DNA from: Emiliania huxleyi CCMP1516
Lineage: Eukaryota; Haptophyta; Isochrysidales; Noelaerhabdaceae
Length of the DNA stretch: 64,000 bases
Direction of reading: 5' to 3'
NCBI RefSeq assembly: GCF_000372725.1
Contig: NW_005200011.1
Coordinates: 434,918-498,917 of the forward strand
Part shown: one piece after another, positions 9,674 to 20,011 of the stretch
Layout: each line of letters starts with the position of its first letter
Numbering within the stretch: position 1 is the first letter of the stretch
Program-made: the position numbers and the translations under genes
Notes under the pieces: generated by a model
The model's input: the letters and a program-made list of their open reading frames with translations, nothing else
The model's database searches: none
Told to the model about the DNA's origin: nothing

Positions 9674-10708
9674 ATGCCGCCACACGCCCCGGCATCGTCT
9701 TCCTGCCGCTGCCTGGAGCCAGCGTCGGGCTCCGGCGATGACTGCTGGATGTTGACCGCGTGGCTGCAATCCAGGGGCCTGCCGGAATCCGACTGCTTCA
9801 AGTACTACGACACCCTCGGCGGCGGACGCGGCTGCCGCTTCGCAGACGGAATGTGTGACGGCTTTATTGATGAGGAGTACACTCCATGCGACGCATCTCA
9901 GTGCGTACCGTCACCGCCGCCGCCGCCGTCGCCGCCGCCGCCTCTTCCCCCTCCACTACCGCCGCCTCCCCCTCCACAGCCCTCGTCTCCGCCATCCTGC
10001 CGCTGCCTGGAGCCAGCGTCGGGCTCCGGCGATGACTGCTGGATGTTGACCGCGTGGCTGCAATCCAGGGGCCTGCCGGAATCCGACTGCTTCAAGTACT
10101 ACGACACCCTCGGCGGGGGACGCGGCTGCCGCTTCGCGGACGGAATGTGTGACGGCTTTATTGATGAGGACTACACCCCATGCGACGCATCTCAGTGCTT
10201 ACCGTCACCGCCGCCGCCGCCGTCGCCGCCTGAGACTGTACCCACAAGCGGGACCGTGGCGACGGTCTCGCCGCTGCCGCCGCCGAGCTTCTCTTCACCA
10301 CCGCCACCAGCACTATCACCTCCACCGCCTCTGTCGTCGTCGCCGCCACCACCACCGCTAACCGTATGCAAGGCAGGGATCTGCACCGGGGACTCCACGC
10401 AGACGTGCTTCTTGGACCTGACCTGTGTGGTGGGCGGATTGGGATGCGGTGCCGGAGGCAAACCCCTTTGTCGATTTTGTGGCTTTGGCGCGTTCGCCGA
10501 AATTGAGTGCCCGCCCTGCTCAGGCGACGCGTGTCGCTGCAAAACCGAAACGTGCACCCAAGCCGTTCTGACAACTCTTGCGGACGGTTATTCCTGTGGC
10601 AGCCGTATCTCCTTTGTTGAATCGATCTACGAGCAAAGCGAAGAGGACTCATGCGCAACGGTGGCAAGCGAATTCCCCGCGCAGTGTGGCGCATGCCTGC
10701 CTCCGTAG
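9674..10708 (+). CDS. Cys/Pro-rich extracellular-type protein with a tandem duplication
   Basis: A single 344-aa frame from ATG 9674. Residues about 9-76 and 108-175 are a near-identical Cys-rich module (CRCLEPASGSGDDCWMLTAW ... DGMCDGFIDE[ED]YTPCDASQC), duplicated with a 297-bp period. The modules are separated and followed by (SP)(P)n linkers like those of pherophorins and other hydroxyproline-rich algal wall glycoproteins. Residues from about 228 form a different Cys-rich domain with paired CxxC-like motifs (CRFCGFG, CPPCSGDACRC). The domain style implies secretion, but this start gives no signal peptide, so an upstream exon probably supplies it. The near-identity of the two modules at DNA level implies recent duplication or gene conversion. 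Function unknown; wall or matrix protein is inference. Confidence 0.7.
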   Translation: MPPHAPASSSCRCLEPASGSGDDCWMLTAWLQSRGLPESDCFKYYDTLGGGRGCRFADGMCDGFIDEEYTPCDASQCVPSPPPPPSPPPPLPPPLPPPPPPQPSSPPSCRCLEPASGSGDDCWMLTAWLQSRGLPESDCFKYYDTLGGGRGCRFADGMCDGFIDEDYTPCDASQCLPSPPPPPSPPETVPTSGTVATVSPLPPPSFSSPPPPALSPPPPLSSSPPPPPLTVCKAGICTGDSTQTCFLDLTCVVGGLGCGAGGKPLCRFCGFGAFAEIECPPCSGDACRCKTETCTQAVLTTLADGYSCGSRISFVESIYEQSEEDSCATVASEFPAQCGACLPP

Positions 10709-11481
10709 CGTACCCCTGCTGACCGTCGAGCTGTTCAAACTTCACAACAAGCGTGCACAGTTCTTTGGGAAGAAGCTCCATGGTAATCTGGAGTGATGTC
10801 GAGGCCCCGCAGTGAGCGGCATCAACTTCTTTGCGAGTGCGCGCAGCTAGATGCTAGTCTGTGGAGGTGGAGCCGTGGCCCGTGCGTGATGGGACTGCAC
10901 GCTGGGAGTCCTATCCCGTAGCTGTACCCCGATCAGCCGAGGTGTGCGCGGGCCGCGGCTCTGGCCTCCCGCTGCCGGCCTCAGCTGCCACGCCTAGACG
11001 CGCTACGCGGGGCTACGGCCTAAAGTAGAGCCGTACGCTGCCCTCCTTGGGCCTCCTCTGTGTGGACTGTGCTCTGACCTCTGTGTCGCTTTATCAATAT
11101 CATTTACGTGTATTGCATTACTCTAGATATCTTCTCACGAAAGTGGATGAGACTTGAGACCAACATGCAAAATCGATATGCTATGAATGCTCTATAACCG
11201 TGCTCCGTGGGTCCGTCCGTGGGGGCAAAAGTTGGACTTTTGGCTAGAAGTCGCACGCGCACCCCACCTCCCCGGGGCACCCCGGTTACGAATGCGTGCA
11301 CCACTCTCTGTCGGCAACACCAGATGCCGCGCGTGCGAGAACACGTTGACGTACGAAAACACCCTGCCCCAACCTGCAACCTCTCCATCGCTCGTTTACC
11401 GCTTCTCGACGCGTAACTCACCTGTGAGCTGGCCAAACCGAAGCGTTGTACTCTGCCCGCCATGCCACGAGAAATCCAAGG
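10709..11481. other. Intergenic; nothing recognisable
   Basis: No gene or repeat that I can support. It separates the convergent Cys/Pro-rich and MBD-like genes. Confidence 0.5.
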
Positions 11482-14369
11482 TCACGCCAGACCGAGCTGC
11501 CGCAGGAGCTCTTGATTGCGGGCGATGTTGCGCAGCCGCTCCTTCTCAATGTCGGCGAGGTCTTCCTCCTCCTCCTCGGGCTCCTTCCGCTGCCGCGAAC
11601 GCTTCTCGCGCTCCTCCTCGCGCCTATCACAGTCCCGGTATGCGCTCGCAAGCACTCCTTATCACCCCAAGGCTTCTCTCCCGCCCGCGGCGCGCCGCGC
11701 GACAGCGAACGGCTCGCCAGTGGCGTAGTGGTTGTTGATGACGACCAGCTCGGTCGAGCGGCCCTATGGCACAACGAGGTCGCACTCAAAGCCCCCGCGT
11801 GACGCGAGTTGACGCGTCAAGCGAGCGCGGCACCGACGCGTGCGGAGGCACCACCGAGACCAAGCCGAGCCCTCGCAGCTGGCCGACCACGTGGCTGATG
11901 GCCCGCGTCGCTGCGCGGCTGCGGATCTGCCACTCTCCGCCCGAGAGCTGGCCGAGCCACGGCCCGCCGTCTGCACCGCCCCCCTCGCCGCCCCCGACCG
12001 AAGGAACCCGCCTTACCCCCTCGCCATTGTCCGCGCCGCCCGCGCCGCTGGCCGTCGCCTCGCTGGCCGCCGCCTCGCCGGCCGCCGCCTCGCCCCACGG
12101 GACCTCGCCGCGCTCGAGTGCCTCCTCGAGGTCGCCCCGCCGGTCAAAGGAGTGCATCTCCTCCCCATTCGGCCCGTGCCACACCCAGCGCGGCCGCGGC
12201 CGGCGCCCCGTCTCGACGAGGACCTGGCAGGGGCGTCAGCAGTGACGGCGGTGAAGACGGTGACGGCGATGAGGACGGTGACGGCGGTAGTGAGCTTGGC
12301 GATGGGGAATGCGGGAGGCCACCTCGCGCCAGCCGGGCGGCGCGGCGAAGGCGGACGCGTCGAAGGGCGCGACCGGCAGCATTCCCTTGAGCGCGTCCAC
12401 CGACACGAGCGGCTCCATCGCCACGCCGCCGAGGCTCCTGCTGCCGCCGCCATGCTTCCGCGGCCGCTCTTCCCTCCACGTCTCGTCCTCGTCGTCGTCC
12501 TCGTCGTCGTCGTCCTCCTCCTCGTAGTCCATGTCGCCGCCGTCGCTAGCGTCGCTAGTGGCGTCAACCTCCGAGCCCGACCCCTCACCCGAGCGTGCAT
12601 TCGCAGCGTTCGCCCTCGCAGCCGCCGCCCGGCCGCTGCGGGCGCTCGCGCGCGCACCCCCCCGCGCCGACTTGGCTGCTTGCGCCTCTGCCCACGCCTC
12701 GAATCCCGCCAGCTTGAGCACCACCTGTTCACACCACCACGCCTGAGGAGGCGCCGTTCACAGACCAATGCCGACCACCACCTCACCTTCGGTGCAGCGC
12801 TGCCCCCACCCTCCGACGCCTCGCCGCCGCCGCCCTCCTCGGCGCGCCCCTCCTCGCCGCCGCCCTCGCCGCTCCCGCCCTCACCGCCGCCTTTGTCGCT
12901 CCCGCCCTCGCCGCTCCCGCCGCCGCCCTAGCCCTCGCCCTAGCCGTCGCCGTCGCCGTCGCCGTCGCCGCTGCCGCCGTCGCCGCCGTCGCCGCCGCCC
13001 TCACCGCCGCCGCCGCCATCGCCGCCGCCGCCATCGCTGCACCCTTCCCCAGTCTGGGTGCGCGGCGCGGGGCCGACCGGCCGCAATGCGAGGCGCCATG
13101 GCGGAGCATCGCTGCCCTCGGCGCCGCCGGCCGGCTCATCGGCTTGCAGCGTCTGCAGCAGCAGCCGCCCGAGCGCGCCTTCAATCGTCGAGGGGGGCGC
13201 CAGGCAGCCGCTCGCCGGCGAAACCAGCCAGCGGCGCACGCGGCCCTGCCGCAGCAGGCTCGACAGCGCGGCGCGCGTCGCCACCACAGGCACCAGCTCC
13301 TCCTCCGCCGCGCCCCGCTTGCCGCCGCCGCCTGTCTTCGCCCGCTTGGGCGGCGGCGCCTTGGCGTGAAAATCGTTGTACTCGCCCGCGATCGCCTCGG
13401 CAACCCAGACCACGCCGCGGCACTCCCCGCCGCCGCCGGCGCTGCCAGCCTGCTCCTCCCGCTCCGCCGCCGCCAGCCTCGCAACGACGATGTCGCTCGG
13501 CTTGGGAGCAGTGAGGGCAGCCTCGGCATAGCTGACCTACTCGCAGCGCCGGCAGTGAATCTACGCCGTGCCCAGCACAAAGCGCCGCCGGCTCTGCGCG
13601 GTGGACGTTCTGCGCCGCCCTGCGGCGAGGCCGGCCGCCCAAGCCCAGCTCCTCCTCCTCCTCCGGCTCCGGCTCCGGCTCGGGCGAGGGCGGCGCCTCT
13701 GCAGGCGGAAGCAAGCTGAGCCGCCGCTTGAGAGAGACGACCGAATGCAGCTTGGAGCCGTCGCGAGGATCGACCACGACCAGGTCGCCGCGAGGGGCGC
13801 CGCGCGCTGCCGCCTTTGGCGGGGAGGGACGCGCCGGTGAGGGACGCAGTGGCAGCAGGGAGGAAGAGGCAGCGGGGAGGAGAGAGCGATCGGGAGCGCA
13901 GCTGCGGTGAGGCCTCTGCCTTTCCCTTCGCCACCGCGCGCACTGAGAAGCCGATGTGCCACCCGTGCAGCTCGGTCTCCGCGGTGGCGCCGCCGGCGCG
14001 CACCGCCTCCACTGCAGCGATCACCTCCATCGCCTGCGCCTCGCTCAGCTCCACTGCCTGCGCCTCTCCGTCGGTCGGTGCATCAGCAGACGCGCCCTCT
14101 GGCTCCGGCGCCGGATCAGATGACGGCGGATCAGATGCCAACTCAGATGCCGGCTCGGGCCTCACAGCACCGACAGCTTCCGTCGGCGCCGTCGCAGCCG
14201 GCGCCGACTCGCCGACACTCAGTGGTCCTGCGGGCTCCTGCATGCGGCCCGGCGCGCGGCAGGTGCGAACGACTCTTTGGACCGTGAGCTTGCCTGTGAC
14301 CGGTGCGGCCTCCGACGTGGGATGTCTCAGCTCCGATATGCCAGCGTGAATACCCGCGGGAGTCGGCAT
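11482..14369 (-). CDS. Chromatin-type protein with two MBD-like modules
   Basis: Multi-exon, minus strand. Clear exons: 14369-13920, then from 13813 (GC-AG, phase 0 both sides), a central coding stretch around 13530-13060, one ending in the GAG before 12322 and resuming after the CAG at about 12230, and a last exon ending at 11482. Spliced, the first junction gives LHGWHIGFSVRAVAKGK joined to GDLVVVDPRDGSKLHSVVSL; the later one gives APPGWREVLVETGRRPR followed by WHGPNGEEMHSFDRRGDLEE. Both follow the methyl-CpG-binding-domain pattern (GW, basic strand, [YW]-x-P-x-G, F/S-S-x-x-x-x-x-x-L). Between them are acidic and Gly-rich linkers. The C-terminus ends DIEKERLRNIARNQELL..LGL, a helix style common in nuclear proteins. 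A Gly-rich part near 12900-12960 has TAG codons in the natural frame, so an intron or damage lies there. Methyl-DNA or chromatin binding is inference. Confidence 0.5.
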
Positions 14370-14499
14370 AACCAGGTTCGCCTTGTGAAGAGCTGGGGCG
14401 CGCCACCCAAGAGCCTCGGTGTGCGGATCGGCAACGGCGCGACGCGTCGATTGACGATCTATGCTTTTGACCCATCAGTCTCCCAACATGTGATATTAG

Positions 14500-15110
14500 T
14501 CAAAGAACTCGCTTCGCGGCGGTCCGCACGTGAGTCCCGCGGCGGCGCGGACGAGAGGCAATGCCTCTCCACACTCCTCGGGAAGTGCGCTCCGGCTGTA
14601 GCATCAGCGCGAGAGTCTCCTGTCTGATATTCTTCGCCTCTTTGTCGAGGAGCGCACCGGCTGGCCGCAGTACTGTTCCCGCCGAATCGACGAGCCCCTT
14701 TAGCCGCGGCGGAGCGCCGTCTGGGCAGACGAGCGGCCACATGAGCGCCGCGTACATCGGGTCGAACGAATCCACGTAGCACGGCTCGTCCTCGTCGCGC
14801 CGCGTGAAGAAGATGGTGCGCGGCTGACGCACGCTCGTCGCCGGCTCGACGGTGAAAGCTCGCACCGAGCTGGTGGCGCCCGGCCACTTCAGCACCAGCC
14901 GCGCGTTGCTGGTGCTCTCCTCCGCCCAGTTGATGAGCCGTGGCACGAGTGCGTTCTCCCTGCTCATCACGGCGTCAATCGTGGCAAGCGCAGCGGGGCT
15001 GGGTCGCAGAGCAGCGGAGTAGCGCATGCAGTCGTCCAGGCGCTCATTCGGGTCGTCGAGAAACGAGCGAGTGGAGCTACGCTCTTGATGTTGCTGATGA
15101 TGGCGAACGG
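14500..15110 (-). mobile_element. Helitron Rep/helicase protein fragment (N-terminal region)
   Basis: The minus-strand frame contains FLDDPNERLDDCMRYS, then ALATIDAVMSRENALVPRLI, then RTIFFTRRDEDEPCYVD and SFDPMYAALMWPLVCPDGAPP. The order and spacing match the region preceding the helitron-like N domain in Helitron proteins (D-D-P-x-E-R, R-x-N-x-L-V, Y-x-x-L-x-[YW]-P-L-[LV]-x-P-x-G). The sequence continues for about 60 residues and then loses resemblance; the Rep nuclease HUH motif and Pif1 helicase walls are not seen, so this is a truncated relic or one exon. It lies immediately 5' of the MBD-like gene. Assignment is from pattern recognition. Confidence 0.5.
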
Positions 15111-15183
15111 CATGCCCGTAACCTTGAGGTGCTGATAAGAGTCGGGGAAGCGATGCGTGCCTGCGGGTTGGTGGACGCGGGGG

Positions 15184-16005
15184 ATGAGTCCCGCGCGTCG
15201 GGGTGCGCACGGCGGCGGCGTCAGGCGAAACCATCGCGGGTTACACACAGACTCTAGCCTGGTGGCCAACGACGGCAAATGTTGCGACGCCTCGACCAAG
15301 GACGACACGACGTGCGGCTTCGAGGTGCGCGGTGCTCTCTGCACCCTCTTTCGCGGGACGAGCTGCACGCTCGCGCCGTCGAGCCGTCGACTCTCCGAAG
15401 GGACAAAGGGACCTCCCGACTCGACGCACCTCAAGACACCGCGGTCCTTGCCGCCCCCAAGCAGCCCACCCTCGCTCATCGACCAGAATGGCGATCCTGA
15501 TGGGCCAGGCCAAAATCCGGAAAGGCGCGACAAACGCTTGAGCGGCCTTGAGGTGTGGCAGACTGCACTGATTGTGACATGCCTGATCATCTTGCTCCTG
15601 TGCTGCTGCATCGTTTGCTACCTTCACCGGCGCAGGCGACGCTGGCATCCTCTAACCAACAACCATCACATCGAGGCGGCGTCACCGCACACACCGGGCT
15701 CGGCTAGCGGCGAGGGCACGCCTTCTCGCTTCAAGTCTCGCCTCAAGACGCCACGCACAGATGGAAGTAGCAGCGACCCTGAGGGCACTCCCAGGTCCCC
15801 GGTCTTGAAGACACCCCGCTCTGACACCCGGATCATCGGCGACCACGAGGAGGTCGCGCCCGCCGACGGGAGCTGGAGCGTCTTGGACGCGGCAGAGGCG
15901 CGGCCAGCTCGCAGCTCCCGTGCCTCTAGGCGGGACTCGCCGTGGCGAGAGTGGTTGCGCTTCTCGTGGGGCGGTTACCCTGAGGGTCGCGTCATGAGGA
16001 TCTAG
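15184..16005 (+). CDS. Single-pass membrane protein with short Cys-rich ectodomain
   Basis: A 273-aa frame from ATG 15184; the frame is also open upstream, so an additional 5' exon with a signal peptide is likely. Residues about 25-75 carry six Cys (GKCCDAS, TTCGFEV, ALCTLF, TSCTL). A transmembrane helix follows near residues 125-150 (TALIVTCLIILLLCCCIVC), then a basic stop-transfer RRRRR. The cytosolic tail is rich in Ser/Thr-Pro, with a recurring LKTPR-type motif (TPRS, KTPRTDGSS, KTPRSD), which look like proline-directed phosphorylation sites. No kinase or other enzyme domain. Family unknown; a receptor-like or adhesion role is a guess from topology. Confidence 0.55.
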   Translation: MSPARRGAHGGGVRRNHRGLHTDSSLVANDGKCCDASTKDDTTCGFEVRGALCTLFRGTSCTLAPSSRRLSEGTKGPPDSTHLKTPRSLPPPSSPPSLIDQNGDPDGPGQNPERRDKRLSGLEVWQTALIVTCLIILLLCCCIVCYLHRRRRRWHPLTNNHHIEAASPHTPGSASGEGTPSRFKSRLKTPRTDGSSSDPEGTPRSPVLKTPRSDTRIIGDHEEVAPADGSWSVLDAAEARPARSSRASRRDSPWREWLRFSWGGYPEGRVMRI

Positions 16006-16456
16006 TTCCTCCCAGGGCAGGTCGGCCCTGTATGCCTGCGTGGCGGCCATAGTCTGAGGGTATCCTAAAAGTTCGGCCGATTTGGGTCAAAACCAAAACG
16101 CTAAAGCACGGCCGGCCGCGTAGATTTGGGGCAAAACACGACGACAAAAGTGGGCCCGCCCGGGGCAAAAAATGGTAAAAGTCGCACTCTCCCCTGACAC
16201 CCGATCAAAAGCGTAAAAGCTAGAGCCGTAAAACAAAAAGCACCCGAGGCTCCAGAAACCTAACCCTCAGGCCTCAGACTATGGTGGCGGCTCTCTGTGT
16301 CTTGGAGGTGAGATAAAAGGCAGCGTCATTGACACACACGAGCGATCACATGTTGCACACGCCAGGCCTCAGACTATGGTGGCGGCTCTCTGTGTCTTGG
16401 AGTTGAGATAAAAGGCAGCGCATGTGGACTCGCCGAGACTCAAACGCATGTGCATG
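16006..16456. repeat. Intergenic region with a ~95-bp tandem duplication
   Basis: A segment starting CAGGCCTCAGACTATGG occurs at 16268-16325 and again at 16363-16420 with one visible mismatch. An inverted partial copy lies at about 16040-16060. Between 16080 and 16260 the DNA is rich in GGGCAAAA and GTAAAAG words and has no ORF. The region lies between the convergent membrane-protein and FAH genes. Confidence 0.65.
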
Positions 16457-17430
16457 TCACAAGTACACGACCGAATTGCGCAGCGTGCCGATCCCCTCCA
16501 CCGTGCACTCCACCTCGTCGCCATGCTTGAGCCACACGGGCGGCGAGCGTGAGTATCCGACCCCGGCTGGCGTCCCCGTTAGGATGATTGTGCCCGGGAG
16601 GAGGGTCGTCCCCTGTGAGCAAAACGAGATCAACTCGGCGGCGCCAAAGATGAGGTCTGAGGTCGACGAGTCCTGCATGGTCACTCCGTTCACGCGCGAG
16701 CTGATTGAAAACGAGCGTTTTGCCGCGCCGCCCTCGGCCGCCAGCAGTAGCGCCGGCCCGACTGGCTTAAAGCTGTCAAAGCTCTTCGCGCGGCTCCACT
16801 GCCCCCCACCCTTTCTGCCTTGCCAACGGCGCGCAGAGACGTCGTTACTCACAGTCAGCCCGCACAGAAAAGAAAGCGCCTCGGCGGGCGCGACGTCCTT
16901 GCAGGGGCGGCCAATCACCAGGGTTAGCTCGGCCTATGGGACAGTGCGTCTCGGACACGTCATGGACACGTGTCCGCGTGTACCGTGCAAGGTGGAGGCT
17001 CCGCCTCATAGTCCAGCTCCGGAGGATCGCGGCTCACGATGGGCGGGCACACGATGGGGTGAGCAGGACCGCCACCGCAGACACTCGCAGGATTCACGTG
17101 CAGAATGATAGGGAATCTTGGGGCCTCCTTGCCCACCTCCGCCGCGTGGGCGCGGTAGTTGAGGCCGACCGCAACGACAGCGGGCGGGACCTGCTGCGGC
17201 AGAGGCACCAAGGTCTTCTGCACTGTCCGCGTACCAGCAGGCTCCAGCCGGCCGTGCGCCACCGCCTCGGGCGCTGCAACCTGGAGGCTCATTCCCATCT
17301 CCGCAGCATTCGCGCCCTCAGGCAACACGCCCCAGCAGACTTCACCCCGCTCCGCACATGCAAAGCGGGCGACACGCACGCCTGAATACGCCCGTGAGAT
17401 TATGCGGCGCATGGCATGGCATCGTACCAT
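16457..17430 (-). CDS. Fumarylacetoacetate hydrolase (FAH) family enzyme
   Basis: Exons 17430-17005 and 16933-16457 give 300 aa; the 71-nt intron is GC-AG, phase 0. The N-terminus (MVRCHAMRRIISRAYSG) is basic and amphipathic, suggesting mitochondrial import. The fold's landmarks are present: AVGLNYRAHAAEVG, PPELDYEAELTLVIGRP across the splice site with the metal-binding D-x-E-x-E, LTVSNDVSARRWQ, KSFDSFKPVGPAL, and LTGTPAGVGYSR near the end. The family includes acylpyruvate hydrolases and oxaloacetate decarboxylases (FAHD1/FAHD2-like) and 2-oxo-hept-3-enedioate hydratases; the exact substrate cannot be read from sequence. An internal ATG at 17412 is an alternative start. Confidence 0.85.
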
Positions 17431-18157
17431 CCTGCTTGATCTCATCATTCCGGGCCCTAGAGGGCCCCGGCGCCGAACATTGACGTCGGGCAGAGCTAGG
17501 TACCTCGGAGTATCGCAGTTATGGTCCTGATACGACCTGTGAACGTGAACAGAGTGGTACCAGCACTGTGGGTCGTTGCGGCACGCAAGGGGGGCCTCCC
17601 GGACGTATGATCCTAGCCCAATAAGTTCCACGGAGCAGATTTGGATTTTTGACAGAGTTAATGCACTGCCCCCGCACGGTACTAATGGTCGTAGTTTTGG
17701 TCCCGGTGCCCTTCACGGCACCACACCGCCGCTTGAAAGCCCGAGATTAGCCTAGCAGTGAGTGGGCATCGCCTGCCGGTCGGCTTGGCACGAGCCAGGC
17801 ATTTGGGCGGCCGTCGACCGAGTCCGAGCGGCGCCTGAGGTGGGTGCCACGGCGTCTGCACGAAGGCGTGGCGGGGTGAGGAGCCAATCCTATGATATAA
17901 CATAGTGGGATCTGGTTTGTGCATACCTCTCCCGCGGGGAGCTCTCGCGCTGTCAGGTGCGTCGTCGAATACCATTCTTATCCAGCCGAACACTGGTACT
18001 CCTGACACCCTCTCACTCACGGCATGCGAACCGGGGTGTAGTTTCCGGATGGTCTGCCGCTCAGCTCTTGTCCTTGTCTGCCCGGTCTCGGCGCCTTGCC
18101 GCCGTGGCGCGCTGCCCCGCTGTCATGACTGTCTCGTCGTGAACTGGTGTCCCGTCT
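17431..18157. other. Intergenic; nothing recognisable
   Basis: No supported gene. Short ORFs on both strands lack domain-like content. Confidence 0.45.
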
Positions 18158-18953
18158 CTAGGAGTGCTGGAACTGGCAGGCGTCGCCGTTCCGGCACTTT
18201 CCCTGCTTGAAGAAGCGGCACTGGCGCTTGGCCTGCCGCTCGCTGCGGCCCACCTCTTGCGCCCCGCTCGGGCCTGCCCCCTGTGCGGCGCTGTCTTGGT
18301 TTGTCTTCCACTCGTCCCAGAGCTCCTCTTGCAGTCCCTTCCGGTGGCCCGGGTAGCTCACGGGGTACGCTTCGTAGGCCTCGCACGTCGTCACTGCCGG
18401 TGCCGGTTCCGGGAGCTTGGGCGCCTGGCCGCTCGCCCGCGCCCGCCACCCGGTGGCATAGCCCTCGACGCGGCCGAGGTCGTATCCCTCGTTGAAAACA
18501 TCTTCGTCTGAGAATCCCGTGCTTGCTGTTCCCAACTCGGCCATCTGCCTCCCATGCGCATCTGATCACGACGGCCGGTGTGGCGTCGACCATGTCTTGC
18601 AGCCGACGGTCGTCGGCGAGGCGGCCCTCGCTGCATTCGCCCCAGGTAGAATCGTCCAATGGCACGTTGTCCTCCCTCTGGTCCTCGTGACCGTACCCGT
18701 CTGCCTCGCGATCGATCGGCGACCAGCCCAGCCACTCCTTGGCGCGGTCGACGGCCTCGCCGTCGTCCCACTCGCTGCACGAGTCGAACTCGTCCTCTGA
18801 TTCGTACCCCGTGAACTTGTCTGACGCCCAATCGTTCGACTCGTCTTGAAGCTCGTCCTGTAAGTCTTCGGCGCACGCGGCGACGGCGTACTGCAGCATC
18901 GACCAGCGCGGGCGGTCGCCGTCGCCATGAAGCCAGTCTCGCAGCTTGCCCAT
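18158..18953 (-). CDS. CCCH-type zinc-finger protein
   Basis: Two coding frames on the minus strand. The first runs from ATG 18953 (MGKLRDWLHGDGDRPRW), is acidic (ESNDWASDKF, ESEDEFDSCSEWDD) and reaches about 18560. The second, in another frame, runs from about 18544 to the stop at 18158 and ends CRFFKQGKCRNGDACQFQHS, a canonical C-x7-C-x5-C-x3-H zinc finger at the extreme C-terminus. Such fingers usually bind single-stranded RNA. I found no intron of normal length joining the frames; a 27-nt GT...AG removal at about 18547-18571 would do it but is too short to trust, so a frameshift or undetected intron is possible. Confidence 0.6.
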
Positions 18954-19629
18954 GGAACAGAAACCAGAGGGCTGCAGGCCCACAAGCGGAGGAGCCAGCA
19001 GGGTCCTCGCGTCAGGAAGCAAGGCACGCGGGCGAAGGTCGGAGTTTCCGAGGAGCCGCGGGCCTCCACGCCTAGGCTAGGCATTCTCGCGGCTGGTTCA
19101 CTCTCGGGAACAGATCCCTAGCCAAGATTTTCCAGTGTACGTACTTTTAGCTTACTGGGAGACAAGGGAGAGGGTTGTGTTCTCTAGGCCCCTAAAGGGC
19201 CCTACGCGCGGCGTGAGAGCTTGGAAGCGAGCTTTCTCTCCAGTGTATGTGGCTCTTACGTTTTTATACCTCGAAGAAAGAGAGGTTACATACAGGTCGG
19301 CGGGAGCTGCGGGACAAGATTCGTTAGCGAGAGATCGGCGGGAGCTGGGGACCAATACCAAACAAATCGATCAAACGTGTGTAGATTGCCAGTCAATTGC
19401 GGATGCAGAATTAGCGAGTGGCGCAACAAGTTGATTGAAAGTGTTGAACGACTCGCGAGTAAGACTGTACCTTAAGGTAAGAGGAAAGAGCAGTGCGGGC
19501 CGCGTCTCGCGAGGCCGCCGACAGGCAAAATCAGTTAGGTCTCTCAAGAACACGGACGCCCGGACGGCGCCGCGGCGGCCGGGGGAATTTGGGGTGTGAG
19601 CCATCGCGGGATACAGCGGGACACGGCGG

Positions 19630-20011
19630 TAGAGCTGTCACACGTTAACTTTGGGCCTAACAGTTGCACTATTGTTGGCTGAAATCCTCAACGTTGTTCA
19701 AGTGTTCTCCCCAGCCCAAGCTGCTACTGTTTGTTACTGTTGTTACTGTTGTTCAGTGGTCAGCAAGCAGAAATGCCAAAAAACCCGGGTAAACCCCGAA
19801 AAACCCGGGGTTTCCAGGTATTTCCGGGTATTACCCGCACTGGAGACGCTGGGACCTGGGAGATCGTCGTGCAGGGTCACTGGTAGGCCTTCCTTATTGT
19901 TGTTCAGCTGGCCTAACGTTAGCTACTGTTGTTGGGGAGCCCAACTGTTGTTCTGTTGTTACTGTTAACACTAGCAACACTGTGTTCAGCTCTTAACGTT
20001 TGACAGCTCTA
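19630..20011. mobile_element. hAT-like MITE (382 bp, 8-bp target duplication)
   Basis: The element has 19-bp terminal inverted repeats starting TAGAGCTGTCA (19630-19648 and 19993-20011, one mismatch). It is flanked by the direct repeat CACGGCGG (19622-19629 and 20012-20019), the 8-bp target-site duplication expected of hAT transposons. There is no coding capacity, so it would depend on a transposase elsewhere. The inside contains GTTACTGTTGTTACTGTTGT-type repeats and a palindromic AAACCCGGG/CCCGGGTTT block. The flank is itself a degenerate GGGACAC/GGGATAC repeat, so the duplication could in part be coincidental. Confidence 0.65.

Noticed and set aside
12783-13910. Ala/Arg-rich 528-codon minus-strand frame read straight through
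   Set aside because: It passes through an intron and low-complexity DNA; the spliced frames with MBD-like motifs explain the locus better.
19725-19850. Telomere-like tract (AAACCC/GTTACT words)
   Set aside because: Units are irregular, few, and lie inside a MITE with its own termini.
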